A program made the translations under genes and the position numbers. Under the pieces are notes generated by a model that was not told where the DNA came from, did not search any database, and saw only the letters and a list, made by a program, of their open reading frames with translations. Source: GCA-2718595 sp963935005 (GTDB lineage Bacteria > Gemmatimonadota > Gemmatimonadetes > Longimicrobiales > Gaopeijiaceae). Taken from it: a DNA stretch of 8,087 nt. Positions 1-5,485 of this stretch are shown in pieces; position 1 is the first letter of the stretch; every line of letters starts with the position of its first letter. The DNA is taken from positions 1 through 8,087 of the forward strand of contig CAWWAX010000066.1 of NCBI GenBank assembly GCA_963935005.1, in the 5' to 3' direction.

Positions 1-280
1 TTTGACAGTTAGCTATCACATGCAAACAGAGTGTGGTCTTACCACTAGATTCTGGGCCGTAAATTTCGGTGATTCGACCCTTAGGTACACCCCCGATACC
101 GATAGCAGCATCCAGATTAATAGCCCCTGTTGAGATGCATTCGATCTCTCCAATCCGATCATCGGCACCCATCCGCATGATAGAACCTTTACCATAAGAA
201 CGCTCTATCTGGGTAAGAGCAGTATTAAGAGCCTTTTTTCGTTTATCGCTAACATCACTAGGAAATTCAAGTGTAGACAT
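1..280 (-). CDS. recA: RecA recombinase, N-terminal part (cut by window edge)
   Basis: RecA is the ATP-dependent DNA strand-exchange protein of homologous recombination and the co-protease that triggers the SOS response. The minus strand reads from an ATG at 280 without a stop to the window edge, giving 93 residues. It shows the family's N-terminal helix (KKALNTALTQIERSYGKGSI), the RMG segment, the STGAINLDAAIGIGGVPKGR segment, and the Walker A P-loop GPESSGKT at residues 75-82, identical to that of E. coli RecA. The N-terminal extension before the conserved helix is slightly longer than in E. coli. A GAGGG Shine-Dalgarno-like site lies 4 bases before the ATG (285-289). The remaining roughly 250 residues (Walker B, L1/L2 loops, C-terminal domain) lie outside the window. 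It is transcribed away from the flavoprotein gene. Identification is secure; the start is well supported because the conserved region begins soon after it. Confidence 0.97.
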   Translation of the reverse strand, partial: MSTLEFPSDVSDKRKKALNTALTQIERSYGKGSIMRMGADDRIGEIECISTGAINLDAAIGIGGVPKGRITEIYGPESSGKTTLCLHVIANCQ

Positions 281-318
281 TAAACCCTCGCTGAAGATGG
301 GGAGCCGCTTCGAAACCT

Positions 319-336
319 ATTGTACTACACCCGAAC
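319..336 (-). promoter_or_regulatory. Candidate recA -10 box overlapped by an SOS-like direct repeat
   Basis: Reading the minus strand, TACAAT (319-324) is a good -10 hexamer about 40 bases before the recA ATG. The -35 region 17 bases further up (TTTCGC) is poor, as expected of a regulated promoter or of a chance match. Overlapping the -10 is GTTC-N7-GTAC (322-336), one mismatch from GTTC-N7-GTTC, the SOS box known from Alphaproteobacteria. A LexA operator in this position would repress recA. No E. coli-type CTGT-N8-ACAG box or Bacillus-type GAAC-N4-GTTC palindrome was found here. The promoter call is moderate to weak; the operator call is speculative. Confidence 0.3.
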
Positions 337-386
337 AGAAAGCGAAAGTGGTGATCATCACATTCTCTGTAAGGAGGTATGAATTC

Positions 387-530
387 ATGACCCGCATGAC
401 CTTTGTTGCTATTTTTCCAACCTTCAAAAACTTTCTCTTCAAAATCCTCCCATCCATTCATAAACCTGTACCGATTTGCATGATAGTAACCAGTAAACGA
501 AATTGTCCTATCAGTTCCTTGCCCCCTTAA
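387..530 (+). CDS. Possible small protein, 47 aa, unknown function
   Basis: A short frame starts at ATG 387 and ends with TAA at 528-530. Its support is an eight-base ribosome-site match, AAGGAGGT at 371-378, exactly 8 bases before the ATG. The product (starting MTRMTFVAIFPTF) has a mildly hydrophobic, aromatic N-terminal half and two cysteines in the C-terminal half, and I recognise no domain. It ends 39 bases before the CTG start of the flavoprotein gene, so it could be a leader or first gene of that unit. Against it: no convincing promoter, no recognised family, and an equally open frame on the opposite strand. It may be spurious. Confidence 0.22.
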   Translation: MTRMTFVAIFPTFKNFLFKILPSIHKPVPICMIVTSKRNCPISSLPP

Positions 531-555
531 AAAAAGTAACTCGATGTAAACAATC

Positions 556-563
556 GGAAGGAG
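556..563 (+). promoter_or_regulatory. Ribosome binding site deciding a CTG start
   Basis: GGAAGGAG ends 6 bases before CTG at 570-572. In that frame the nearest upstream stop is TAA at 537-539, and no ATG, GTG or TTG lies between it and the FAD-binding motif. This site therefore points to CTG as the initiation codon of the flavoprotein. Confidence 0.7.
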
Positions 564-569
564 ACCACA

Positions 570-1982
570 CTGCCCTTATACGAGTACGATCTGATTTCTA
601 TTGGTGGTGGACCTGCTGGACTGATCAGTAGTATAGGTGCCTCTTACCTGGGATCTCGGCCAGCCCTAATAGAACATAAACGCCTTGGAGGAGACTGTTT
701 ATGGACGGGTTGCGTACCTTCGAAATCACTACTTGCATCTTCTCATTTAAGTCACGCTATGAAACACGCTGAAAAATTGGGATTGCAAACTATTGTCCCT
801 ACTGAAAACTCAAGAACAGCATTAGGACGGATGCGTAATATTCGATCCAAAATTGCTTTACATGATGACCCCAAGCGATTCCAGGAAATGGGCATCGATC
901 CCCATTTCGGACTAGCGCGATTTAAAAATCCCGACACTCTTGAAGTGGAAGGCGTCGGGACCTTTAAATCCAAACGCATAATACTAGCGACTGGAGCTAG
1001 GCCCAAAATTCCACCCATAGAAGGCCTGGACAAGTGTGGATATTTGACCTACGAAAATATTTTCGAATTAGAGGTCTATCCCAATTGCATTGGAATCATT
1101 GGAGCAGGGCCTGTGGGTATAGAAATGGCCCAAATTTTCAATCGTCTTGGATCTAAGGTAGTCATTTTTGAGGCGAAGGATCGGATTTTAAACGAAGAAG
1201 ATCCTGATGTAAGTATCTGCATGCAAAACATCCTACTCTCAGAAGGAATTCAGATCCATCTTGGAAGTCAAATAGAAAAAGTAAAAACGGATGGCCACAA
1301 AAAAATTATAATCACTCCAAAAAACAAACGTTTCATCGTCGATACTATAATGTTAGCCACCGGCAGAGAACCATCCATTCACACTCTCAATTTAGAGGCT
1401 GCCAACATTGAAACAGAAAACGGTATAGTCAGAACAGCGGCCACTTTAGTCACTAGCAATAAAAGCGTATGGGCAGTGGGTGACGTAAATGGTGGTCCGC
1501 AGTTCACCCACGTAGCCGAATACTCGGCTAGTACAGCTGTCAGAAATGCCTTCTTGCCTTTTGCAAAATCAATAGAATACTCATGTGTCCCACACATTAT
1601 ATTTACAGACCCAGAGATCTCCCATGTAGGATTGACCTCTTCGCAGGCCGAATCTAAAGGCGCAAAAACATTCAGGGTCGATTTCGAAGAGTTAGATCGA
1701 GCCATAACTGATGGAAAAACTGAAGGTTTTCTAAAAATATCCGTGGACCGAAGAGGTAAAATACTAGGATCTAGCATCATCGGTTACCGTGGAGGAGAAC
1801 TTCTTCAACCAATCGTTCTAGCCATGAAACATGGTCTGACACTCCCTCAGGTGGCTGATACTGTGTTTGCTTATCCAACGATGGGAGAGGGATTGAAGCG
1901 AACAGCAATGGCTTATCAAAAATCTCGGTTGGAAAGCCCACTGGGTTCCATTTTAAAAAAATGTATTACATGGTTAAATTAG
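570..1982 (+). CDS. Mercuric-reductase-like FAD-dependent pyridine nucleotide-disulfide oxidoreductase (CTG start)
   Basis: This is a flavoprotein of the lipoamide dehydrogenase/glutathione reductase/MerA family. It would pass electrons from NAD(P)H through FAD to a redox-active disulfide and then to an unknown substrate in the cytoplasm. From CTG 570 it is 470 residues, the normal length for a family member without the NmerA domain. Visible motifs are FAD-binding GGGPAG (12-17), redox pair GGDCLWTGC with C43 and C48, ATGARP (141-146), NAD(P)H-binding GAGPVG (178-183), AVGD (302-305), and a dimerisation domain with FTDPEISHVG (about 345-354). The usual active-site HPT is replaced by YPT (Y435) with E440 retained. 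The paired C-terminal cysteines of true MerA are absent, so mercuric reduction is not supported. The first in-frame ATG (759) would delete the FAD motif and both redox cysteines. The next gene overlaps it. Relatives next to or fused with TVP38 proteins are known; the substrate is unknown. Confidence 0.9.
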   Translation: MPLYEYDLISIGGGPAGLISSIGASYLGSRPALIEHKRLGGDCLWTGCVPSKSLLASSHLSHAMKHAEKLGLQTIVPTENSRTALGRMRNIRSKIALHDDPKRFQEMGIDPHFGLARFKNPDTLEVEGVGTFKSKRIILATGARPKIPPIEGLDKCGYLTYENIFELEVYPNCIGIIGAGPVGIEMAQIFNRLGSKVVIFEAKDRILNEEDPDVSICMQNILLSEGIQIHLGSQIEKVKTDGHKKIIITPKNKRFIVDTIMLATGREPSIHTLNLEAANIETENGIVRTAATLVTSNKSVWAVGDVNGGPQFTHVAEYSASTAVRNAFLPFAKSIEYSCVPHIIFTDPEISHVGLTSSQAESKGAKTFRVDFEELDRAITDGKTEGFLKISVDRRGKILGSSIIGYRGGELLQPIVLAMKHGLTLPQVADTVFAYPTMGEGLKRTAMAYQKSRLESPLGSILKKCITWLN

Positions 1983-2668
1983 ACCGGAAGGAATCTAAAC
2001 ATCCACTATCGACGTGCCTAAAATTACTGATTCTGGGATTAATAGCACTCAGTGGATTACTACTAGTGCAGTACTCCCCGATTGGGCCCCTGCTGACAGA
2101 TTCTGATCGCCTAGGTCAATTACTCAACAATCCAGCGCAGTCATTTTGGACACCTTTGATTTTTGTTGTAGTGTACGCGGGAGCCACAACTGTTGGAATT
2201 CCTGGAACCGCAGCAACCATTGCTGGAGGAGCCATCTTTGGCGCTTTTTGGGGAACTATCCTGAACACCTTCGGAGCGAACATCAGCGCCACGCTCTCCT
2301 TTCTAATTTCGAGAAACTTAGGACGTACCGCTCTAAAGAACTTTATCAAAAATGACCTGAACATCTCCACCAGTATGAGTGGTCCTAGAGCTTTTTGGAC
2401 CCTCCTATCATTGAGGCTTTTTCCACTGGTACCATTTTCCACATTGAACTTCACCTGTGGAGTCACCAATCTGCCCTGGAGGACCTATGCATTAGCCACC
2501 GCTATTGGTATGCTCCCATGGACGATCCTCTATACTGTTTTTGCCGATACCGCACTAGCTATTTCACAAGAATTTTCCCCGAAGATGCTGGCCAACCTAT
2601 TCATCTCAGGATTACTCATAATAACCCTTTTGAGATTGTCGCACTTCGCTAAGAAATATCGATCTTGA
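1961..2668 (+). CDS. TVP38/TMEM64 family (SNARE_assoc/DedA-like) inner membrane protein
   Basis: This is a polytopic membrane protein of 235 residues with the SNARE_assoc/VTT fold, roughly residues 65-200. Relatives include DedA proteins and eukaryotic TMEM41/VMP1 and TVP38; some are lipid scramblases or transporters, but the role of this subgroup is not settled. An N-terminal helix (about 20-37) precedes the core. Family signatures are GGAIFGAFWGT (89-99), a following SRNLGR (117-122), and RLFPLVPFSTLNFTCG (152-167), then a late helix with GMLPW (183-187). The frame starts at ATG 1961, 22 bases inside the flavoprotein gene; a second ATG at 1970 is equally possible. Neither has a clear ribosome site, so translation is probably coupled to the upstream gene. 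The pairing suggests the two proteins work together at the membrane, which is inference. It ends 27 bases from the convergent ccmD-like gene. Confidence 0.9.
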   Translation: MYYMVKLDRKESKHPLSTCLKLLILGLIALSGLLLVQYSPIGPLLTDSDRLGQLLNNPAQSFWTPLIFVVVYAGATTVGIPGTAATIAGGAIFGAFWGTILNTFGANISATLSFLISRNLGRTALKNFIKNDLNISTSMSGPRAFWTLLSLRLFPLVPFSTLNFTCGVTNLPWRTYALATAIGMLPWTILYTVFADTALAISQEFSPKMLANLFISGLLIITLLRLSHFAKKYRS

Positions 2669-2695
2669 GATTCCCATTCTCCATTCAGAGATAGA

Positions 2696-2959
2696 CTATA
2701 GCTGGTGATCCACAGACTTACTTATACGATTTTCTATCCTGCCTAATCGCCTGGAAATAGCTGCTAACCAGAAAGCCACAAGCAACCAAGCTATCGCATA
2801 GGCTACAAATACATGCCAGTATGCCCGACCAAGTGTTTGACTCCCCAGAGGAGAGGCTCCTCCTGATTGGGCCAATGCTACTGCAGGGTAGCAAAACACT
2901 AGGACTATGGACACCAAACCAATTCTATTTGATACCAAATACCTCATAAAACCAATCAT
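2696..2959 (-). CDS. ccmD: CcmD-like small membrane protein, cytochrome c maturation
   Basis: This 87-residue protein is the last gene of the ccm operon and follows ccmC by 21 bases. CcmD is a small helper needed to release heme-loaded CcmE from the CcmABC complex. The C-terminal half has the expected form: one membrane helix (about 48-68) followed by a basic, amphipathic tail (RRLGRIENRISK). The N-terminal half differs from the roughly 60-residue proteobacterial CcmD. A hydrophobic stretch (13-28) ends in ALA before Q31 and looks like a cleavable signal peptide, followed by a Gly/Ser-rich linker. Similar signal-plus-helix CcmD family proteins are known outside Proteobacteria. ATG 2959 has GAGGT about 9 bases upstream. 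The call rests on topology and position more than on strict sequence motifs. Confidence 0.72.
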   Translation of the reverse strand: MIGFMRYLVSNRIGLVSIVLVFCYPAVALAQSGGASPLGSQTLGRAYWHVFVAYAIAWLLVAFWLAAISRRLGRIENRISKSVDHQL

Positions 2960-2980
2960 CTGTCATTTACCTCTGTAGTG

Positions 2981-3661
2981 TTAAACATCTCGGATCTGAG
3001 TCCCGCGGTCGATAAGCTCAGTGGAATATCTGACTGTGAATAAACAAACGAATATGAATGAGTACGCCAAAAGACCAACCAATAGAGTAGTTAGCATAGA
3101 TCCATCTAATGTTGGACCGTCTGGATTTAACACCACTGCCTCTGGATGCAACGACCTCAGCCAACTGACACTCACATGAATTAGAGGTATGTCGAGCACC
3201 CCGATTATTCCCACAACAGCCGCTAACCGTTTCCCTTTCTCTGGGTTCAAAGTACTACGCCTCACAAGAAAATAACCGAGGTAAATGAACCACAAGAGTA
3301 GAGCCAAAGTCAACCTGGGCTCCCAGGTCCACCAAGCACCCCACGCAATCTTCCCCCAGAGTGGTCCTGTCAATAAACCGATGGTGGTAAAGATCATTCC
3401 ACCTTCAGCAGCTGTTACTGCCGCTGCATCCAACCGATCATCTCCGAGCCAGAGATACATACCACTGCAAAGAGCAACAACTCCGAATGATATGAAAGCA
3501 ACCCACCATGATGGTACATGGATATAGAATATCCTTTGGACGATCCCCATGCTTGATTCAGTCGGGACCCAAAAAAACACCATATAGTGCAGCAATAAAA
3601 CTGCAACCACTCCAAGTATCCCAAAAGACATGCTGACTTGTTTCATTCTGCTCTGATTCAT
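2981..3661 (-). CDS. ccmC: CcmC heme-handling protein (WWD family)
   Basis: CcmC takes heme at the outer face of the inner membrane and loads it onto CcmE. The 226-residue product has about six membrane helices. The WWD (tryptophan-rich) motif is at 107-117 (WGAWWTWEPRL), where the usual Asp of the CcmC consensus is Glu (WEPRL versus WDARL). The two heme-ligand histidines sit in the expected contexts, H48 in FYIHVP and H162 in IPLIHVSVSW. ATG 3661 has GGGAG 5 bases upstream (3667-3671) and lies 19 bases after the ccmB stop. CcsA of System II shares the WWD motif but is larger; length and neighbours favour CcmC. Confidence 0.95.
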   Translation of the reverse strand: MNQSRMKQVSMSFGILGVVAVLLLHYMVFFWVPTESSMGIVQRIFYIHVPSWWVAFISFGVVALCSGMYLWLGDDRLDAAAVTAAEGGMIFTTIGLLTGPLWGKIAWGAWWTWEPRLTLALLLWFIYLGYFLVRRSTLNPEKGKRLAAVVGIIGVLDIPLIHVSVSWLRSLHPEAVVLNPDGPTLDGSMLTTLLVGLLAYSFIFVCLFTVRYSTELIDRGTQIRDV

Positions 3662-3680
3662 TTAGACTCCCAAAAACTCA

Positions 3681-4367
3681 TCACTCTTCAATAACGAACC
3701 GAAAAAGACTTGCTCCAGCCACTAGGAATATTAACACTATAGCCGCCAATATCTTCAAATTCCCTTCGATTTCTACAAAAGGTCTGTTTGCAAAAATTCG
3801 ATTTGTAGCTGTAACTGTGTGAATAAGAATCGGGACCAACAAGGGAAATACCAAGACTGGTATGATACTTTCCCCCATAGTGTTATTCACAGCCACTGCA
3901 CTCAATAAAGTCATTATTGATACGAAACTTAAAACGCCCAGAAGGACCACTACTGACAGACTTATCCGACCTAGCCAATCCTCAGGAAAAGACAGGTTAA
4001 AAAAAACGGCGAATACAAATAAAATTAAAACTACAATCGACAACAATATTATAAAATTTGACAATACTTTTCCGAAATAGAGTGCATCCAAGGAAATTGG
4101 GCTCTGCAACAGTCCAGACAGTGCTCTATTCTCGTCTTCTATAGTATAGATCCTACCTAAACCGAGCATGCCTACAAAAATAGTGGCCATCCAAATCAAG
4201 CTGGGAGCTATAGTCTGTGCACGAATCAGGCTGGTATCAATTGCGAAATGGAAAAGCACCCCTATCAGTACAGAAAAAGCAGCCATAGCCGTTAGCCTCT
4301 CCAAAGTCCGCATCTCCACCAGAAGATCCTTGCGAGCCACCGTCCAAACCACGGAGAAGTACTTCAA
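3681..4367 (-). CDS. ccmB: CcmB, membrane subunit of the heme-maturation ABC module
   Basis: CcmB is the six-helix permease-like partner of CcmA. The CcmAB ATPase drives release of heme-loaded CcmE from CcmC. Family marks are the N-terminal ARKDLLVEMRT (11-21), EDENRALSGLLQSP (77-90) after the second helix, and FPLLVPILIH (174-183); the rest is hydrophobic helices ending in a short charged tail. The start chosen is TTG at 4365-4367 (228 residues). AGGAG lies 8 bases before it, and TTG overlaps the ccmA stop as TTGA. A GTG at 4376 would add three residues but has AGGAG overlapping its own first base. Length is typical (about 220). Confidence 0.93.
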   Translation of the reverse strand: MKYFSVVWTVARKDLLVEMRTLERLTAMAAFSVLIGVLFHFAIDTSLIRAQTIAPSLIWMATIFVGMLGLGRIYTIEDENRALSGLLQSPISLDALYFGKVLSNFIILLSIVVLILFVFAVFFNLSFPEDWLGRISLSVVVLLGVLSFVSIMTLLSAVAVNNTMGESIIPVLVFPLLVPILIHTVTATNRIFANRPFVEIEGNLKILAAIVLIFLVAGASLFRFVIEE

Positions 4368-5080
4368 AAGCCACACTCCTGCAATGTATCCCAGTACAAT
4401 TGTTCGAATTCTGTCAGATGAAAACCTTCATTTGAACCGGTGAACACAAACCGGCCTTTCGCTTGGATTGCAATCCTGTCTGCTAATTCTAGACCTTGTT
4501 CAAAACTATGGGTCACCAAAACGACCGTCCTATTGCCATCCTTAAGGGAGCTCATTCGATCTCGCAACAGCCTTGAAGCATAAAGGTCCAAACCAGCATA
4601 AGGTTCATCCAACAAGAGAACCTTGGGATTGTGCAAGAGAGCACGCGCCAAGGCCAAGCGCTGCTGAAACCCCCTTGAAAGACTCCCTACCAAACGATCT
4701 GCCTGTTCCAATACATCAAGAGTTATCATCGATTCTCGAATCCGGTCCTCTGGATCTTCTATATCAAATAGTTTTGCATAGAAAAGAAGGTTTTCCCTAC
4801 CTGTAAGTTGATCATAAAGCATTGTTTGATGAGTCACGATACCGATCTGACTTCTCCACGACCTATCCGATGCTTCAACTGCTTTCTGATCTATTGAAAC
4901 TTGCCCTTCATCTGCTCTGATAACTCCCGCCAGAATTTTCAGTAAAGTAGTCTTCCCTGCACCGTTCGGTCCAAAGATACTAAGAAATTCTCCTGAATTC
5001 AGATCGAAACTAATTCCATCCACAGCAAGTGTTCCAGCAAAACTTCGCGACACATCTGCTGCTTGCAGCCTAGGAATCAT
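4364..5080 (-). CDS. ccmA: CcmA, ATP-binding subunit of the heme-maturation ABC module
   Basis: CcmA is the cytoplasmic ATPase that pairs with CcmB and powers release of holo-CcmE. The 238-residue protein shows a complete ABC nucleotide-binding domain: Walker A GPNGAGKTT (37-45), Q-loop region near THQ (83-85), signature LSRGFQQR (134-141), Walker B VLLLDEP (154-160) and H-loop H191 in VTHSF. ATG 5080 is preferred because it overlaps the upstream stop as ATGA. An in-frame GTG at 5098 would add six residues. Many ABC ATPases look alike; assignment to CcmA rests on the genes on both sides. It is longer than E. coli CcmA (about 207), with extra sequence after the H-loop. Confidence 0.93.
   Translation of the reverse strand: MIPRLQAADVSRSFAGTLAVDGISFDLNSGEFLSIFGPNGAGKTTLLKILAGVIRADEGQVSIDQKAVEASDRSWRSQIGIVTHQTMLYDQLTGRENLLFYAKLFDIEDPEDRIRESMITLDVLEQADRLVGSLSRGFQQRLALARALLHNPKVLLLDEPYAGLDLYASRLLRDRMSSLKDGNRTVVLVTHSFEQGLELADRIAIQAKGRFVFTGSNEGFHLTEFEQLYWDTLQECGF
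4376..4380 (-). promoter_or_regulatory. Ribosome binding site deciding the ccmB TTG start
   Basis: AGGAG on the minus strand, inside the 3' end of ccmA, ends 8 bases before TTG 4367. It abuts or overlaps the alternative GTG at 4376, which it therefore cannot serve. Confidence 0.6.
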
Positions 5081-5484
5081 TCTAATGTCGATCCGCACTG
5101 ACCACAGAAGTGGCTTCCCTTTCTATTAACTTCACCACACGATAGACAAGTCAAGCCAGCATCTAATCCCTCACGCACTCTTTGGATCTCTACCTCAATG
5201 TCTGCATGAAGTCCCTGATGATCGGACTCCTCTATCACTTCCAGTGCCTCTGTAGCCATCTCAAGCCTTAGGGACTGGAAATCTTCCTTGTCTAATTTGC
5301 CACTGTGATAATCATATTCCGCATCGCGAAGCCCTTTTAGTGCACTCATCTTTTTCTGCGCATCGAGTGCGGTTTTGCCGCCATCATTGGAACTAAGTGG
5401 GGCTTCGTCTCCCTGTAGAACAGGGCGTAGAATAAATAAAATGACACCTAGCGTGATCAGGGCAGCCCCCAGGATCTGCTCCAT
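5077..5484 (-). CDS. Membrane-anchored CcmI-like/zinc-ribbon protein of the ccm operon
   Basis: This 135-residue protein lies between ccmF (1-base gap) and ccmA (ATGA overlap), so it is almost certainly a working part of the operon. One N-terminal membrane helix (about 4-20) is followed by R20. A charged helical region (about 46-85) contains LRDAEYDYHSGKLDKEDFQ, which resembles the N-terminal cytoplasmic segment of CcmI, including the glycine-linked D/E-DY pattern. The C-terminus is a zinc ribbon, CX2C-X10-CX2C, with C113, C116, C127 and C130. Charge around the helix suggests a cytoplasmic C-terminus, next to CcmA. It has no CcmH LRCxxCQ motif and no thioredoxin fold, so it does not replace CcmH or CcmG by sequence. 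Its role is unknown; a scaffold or regulator of CcmAB or CcmF is a guess. Confidence 0.85.
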   Translation of the reverse strand: MEQILGAALITLGVILFILRPVLQGDEAPLSSNDGGKTALDAQKKMSALKGLRDAEYDYHSGKLDKEDFQSLRLEMATEALEVIEESDHQGLHADIEVEIQRVREGLDAGLTCLSCGEVNRKGSHFCGQCGSTLE

Positions 5485-5485
5485 C

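Larger units (their letters stand above)
281..569. other. Divergent intergenic region between recA and the flavoprotein gene
   Basis: This 289-base region separates two divergent genes. It holds the candidate recA promoter, the ribosome site of the flavoprotein gene at its right end, and two opposing short reading frames. On the plus strand a 47-codon frame (387-530) follows a strong ribosome site. On the minus strand a frame stays open for about 100 codons, from a stop near 577 down to 267, ending 14 bases inside recA, but its first ordinary start codon is an ATG at 461. The two frames are codon-aligned complements, so one long open frame favours the other and at most one is likely real. No tRNA, rho-independent terminator or clear repeat was seen. 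Confidence 0.6.

Noticed and set aside
544..549. ATG directly followed by TAA upstream of the flavoprotein gene
   Set aside because: It is in another frame and has no clear ribosome site of its own; most likely chance, although it sits just before the real ribosome site.
570..1982. True mercuric reductase (merA)
   Set aside because: There is no paired-cysteine C-terminus, no NmerA domain and no mer neighbours; the resemblance is to the general family.
2116..2469. Antisense open frames inside the TVP38 gene, and similar ones inside the flavoprotein, ccmC and ccmA genes
   Set aside because: They lie wholly within well-identified genes, have no family resemblance and no ribosome sites; they are shadows of the coding frames.
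2669..2695. Possible bidirectional terminator between the convergent genes
   Set aside because: Only a 4-base stem (TCTC/GAGA around CATTCA) is present, with no T-run on either strand, so it cannot be supported.
2981..3661. CcsA/ResC of System II
   Set aside because: The length of 226 residues, histidine contexts and neighbours ccmA, ccmB, ccmE and ccmF all indicate CcmC.
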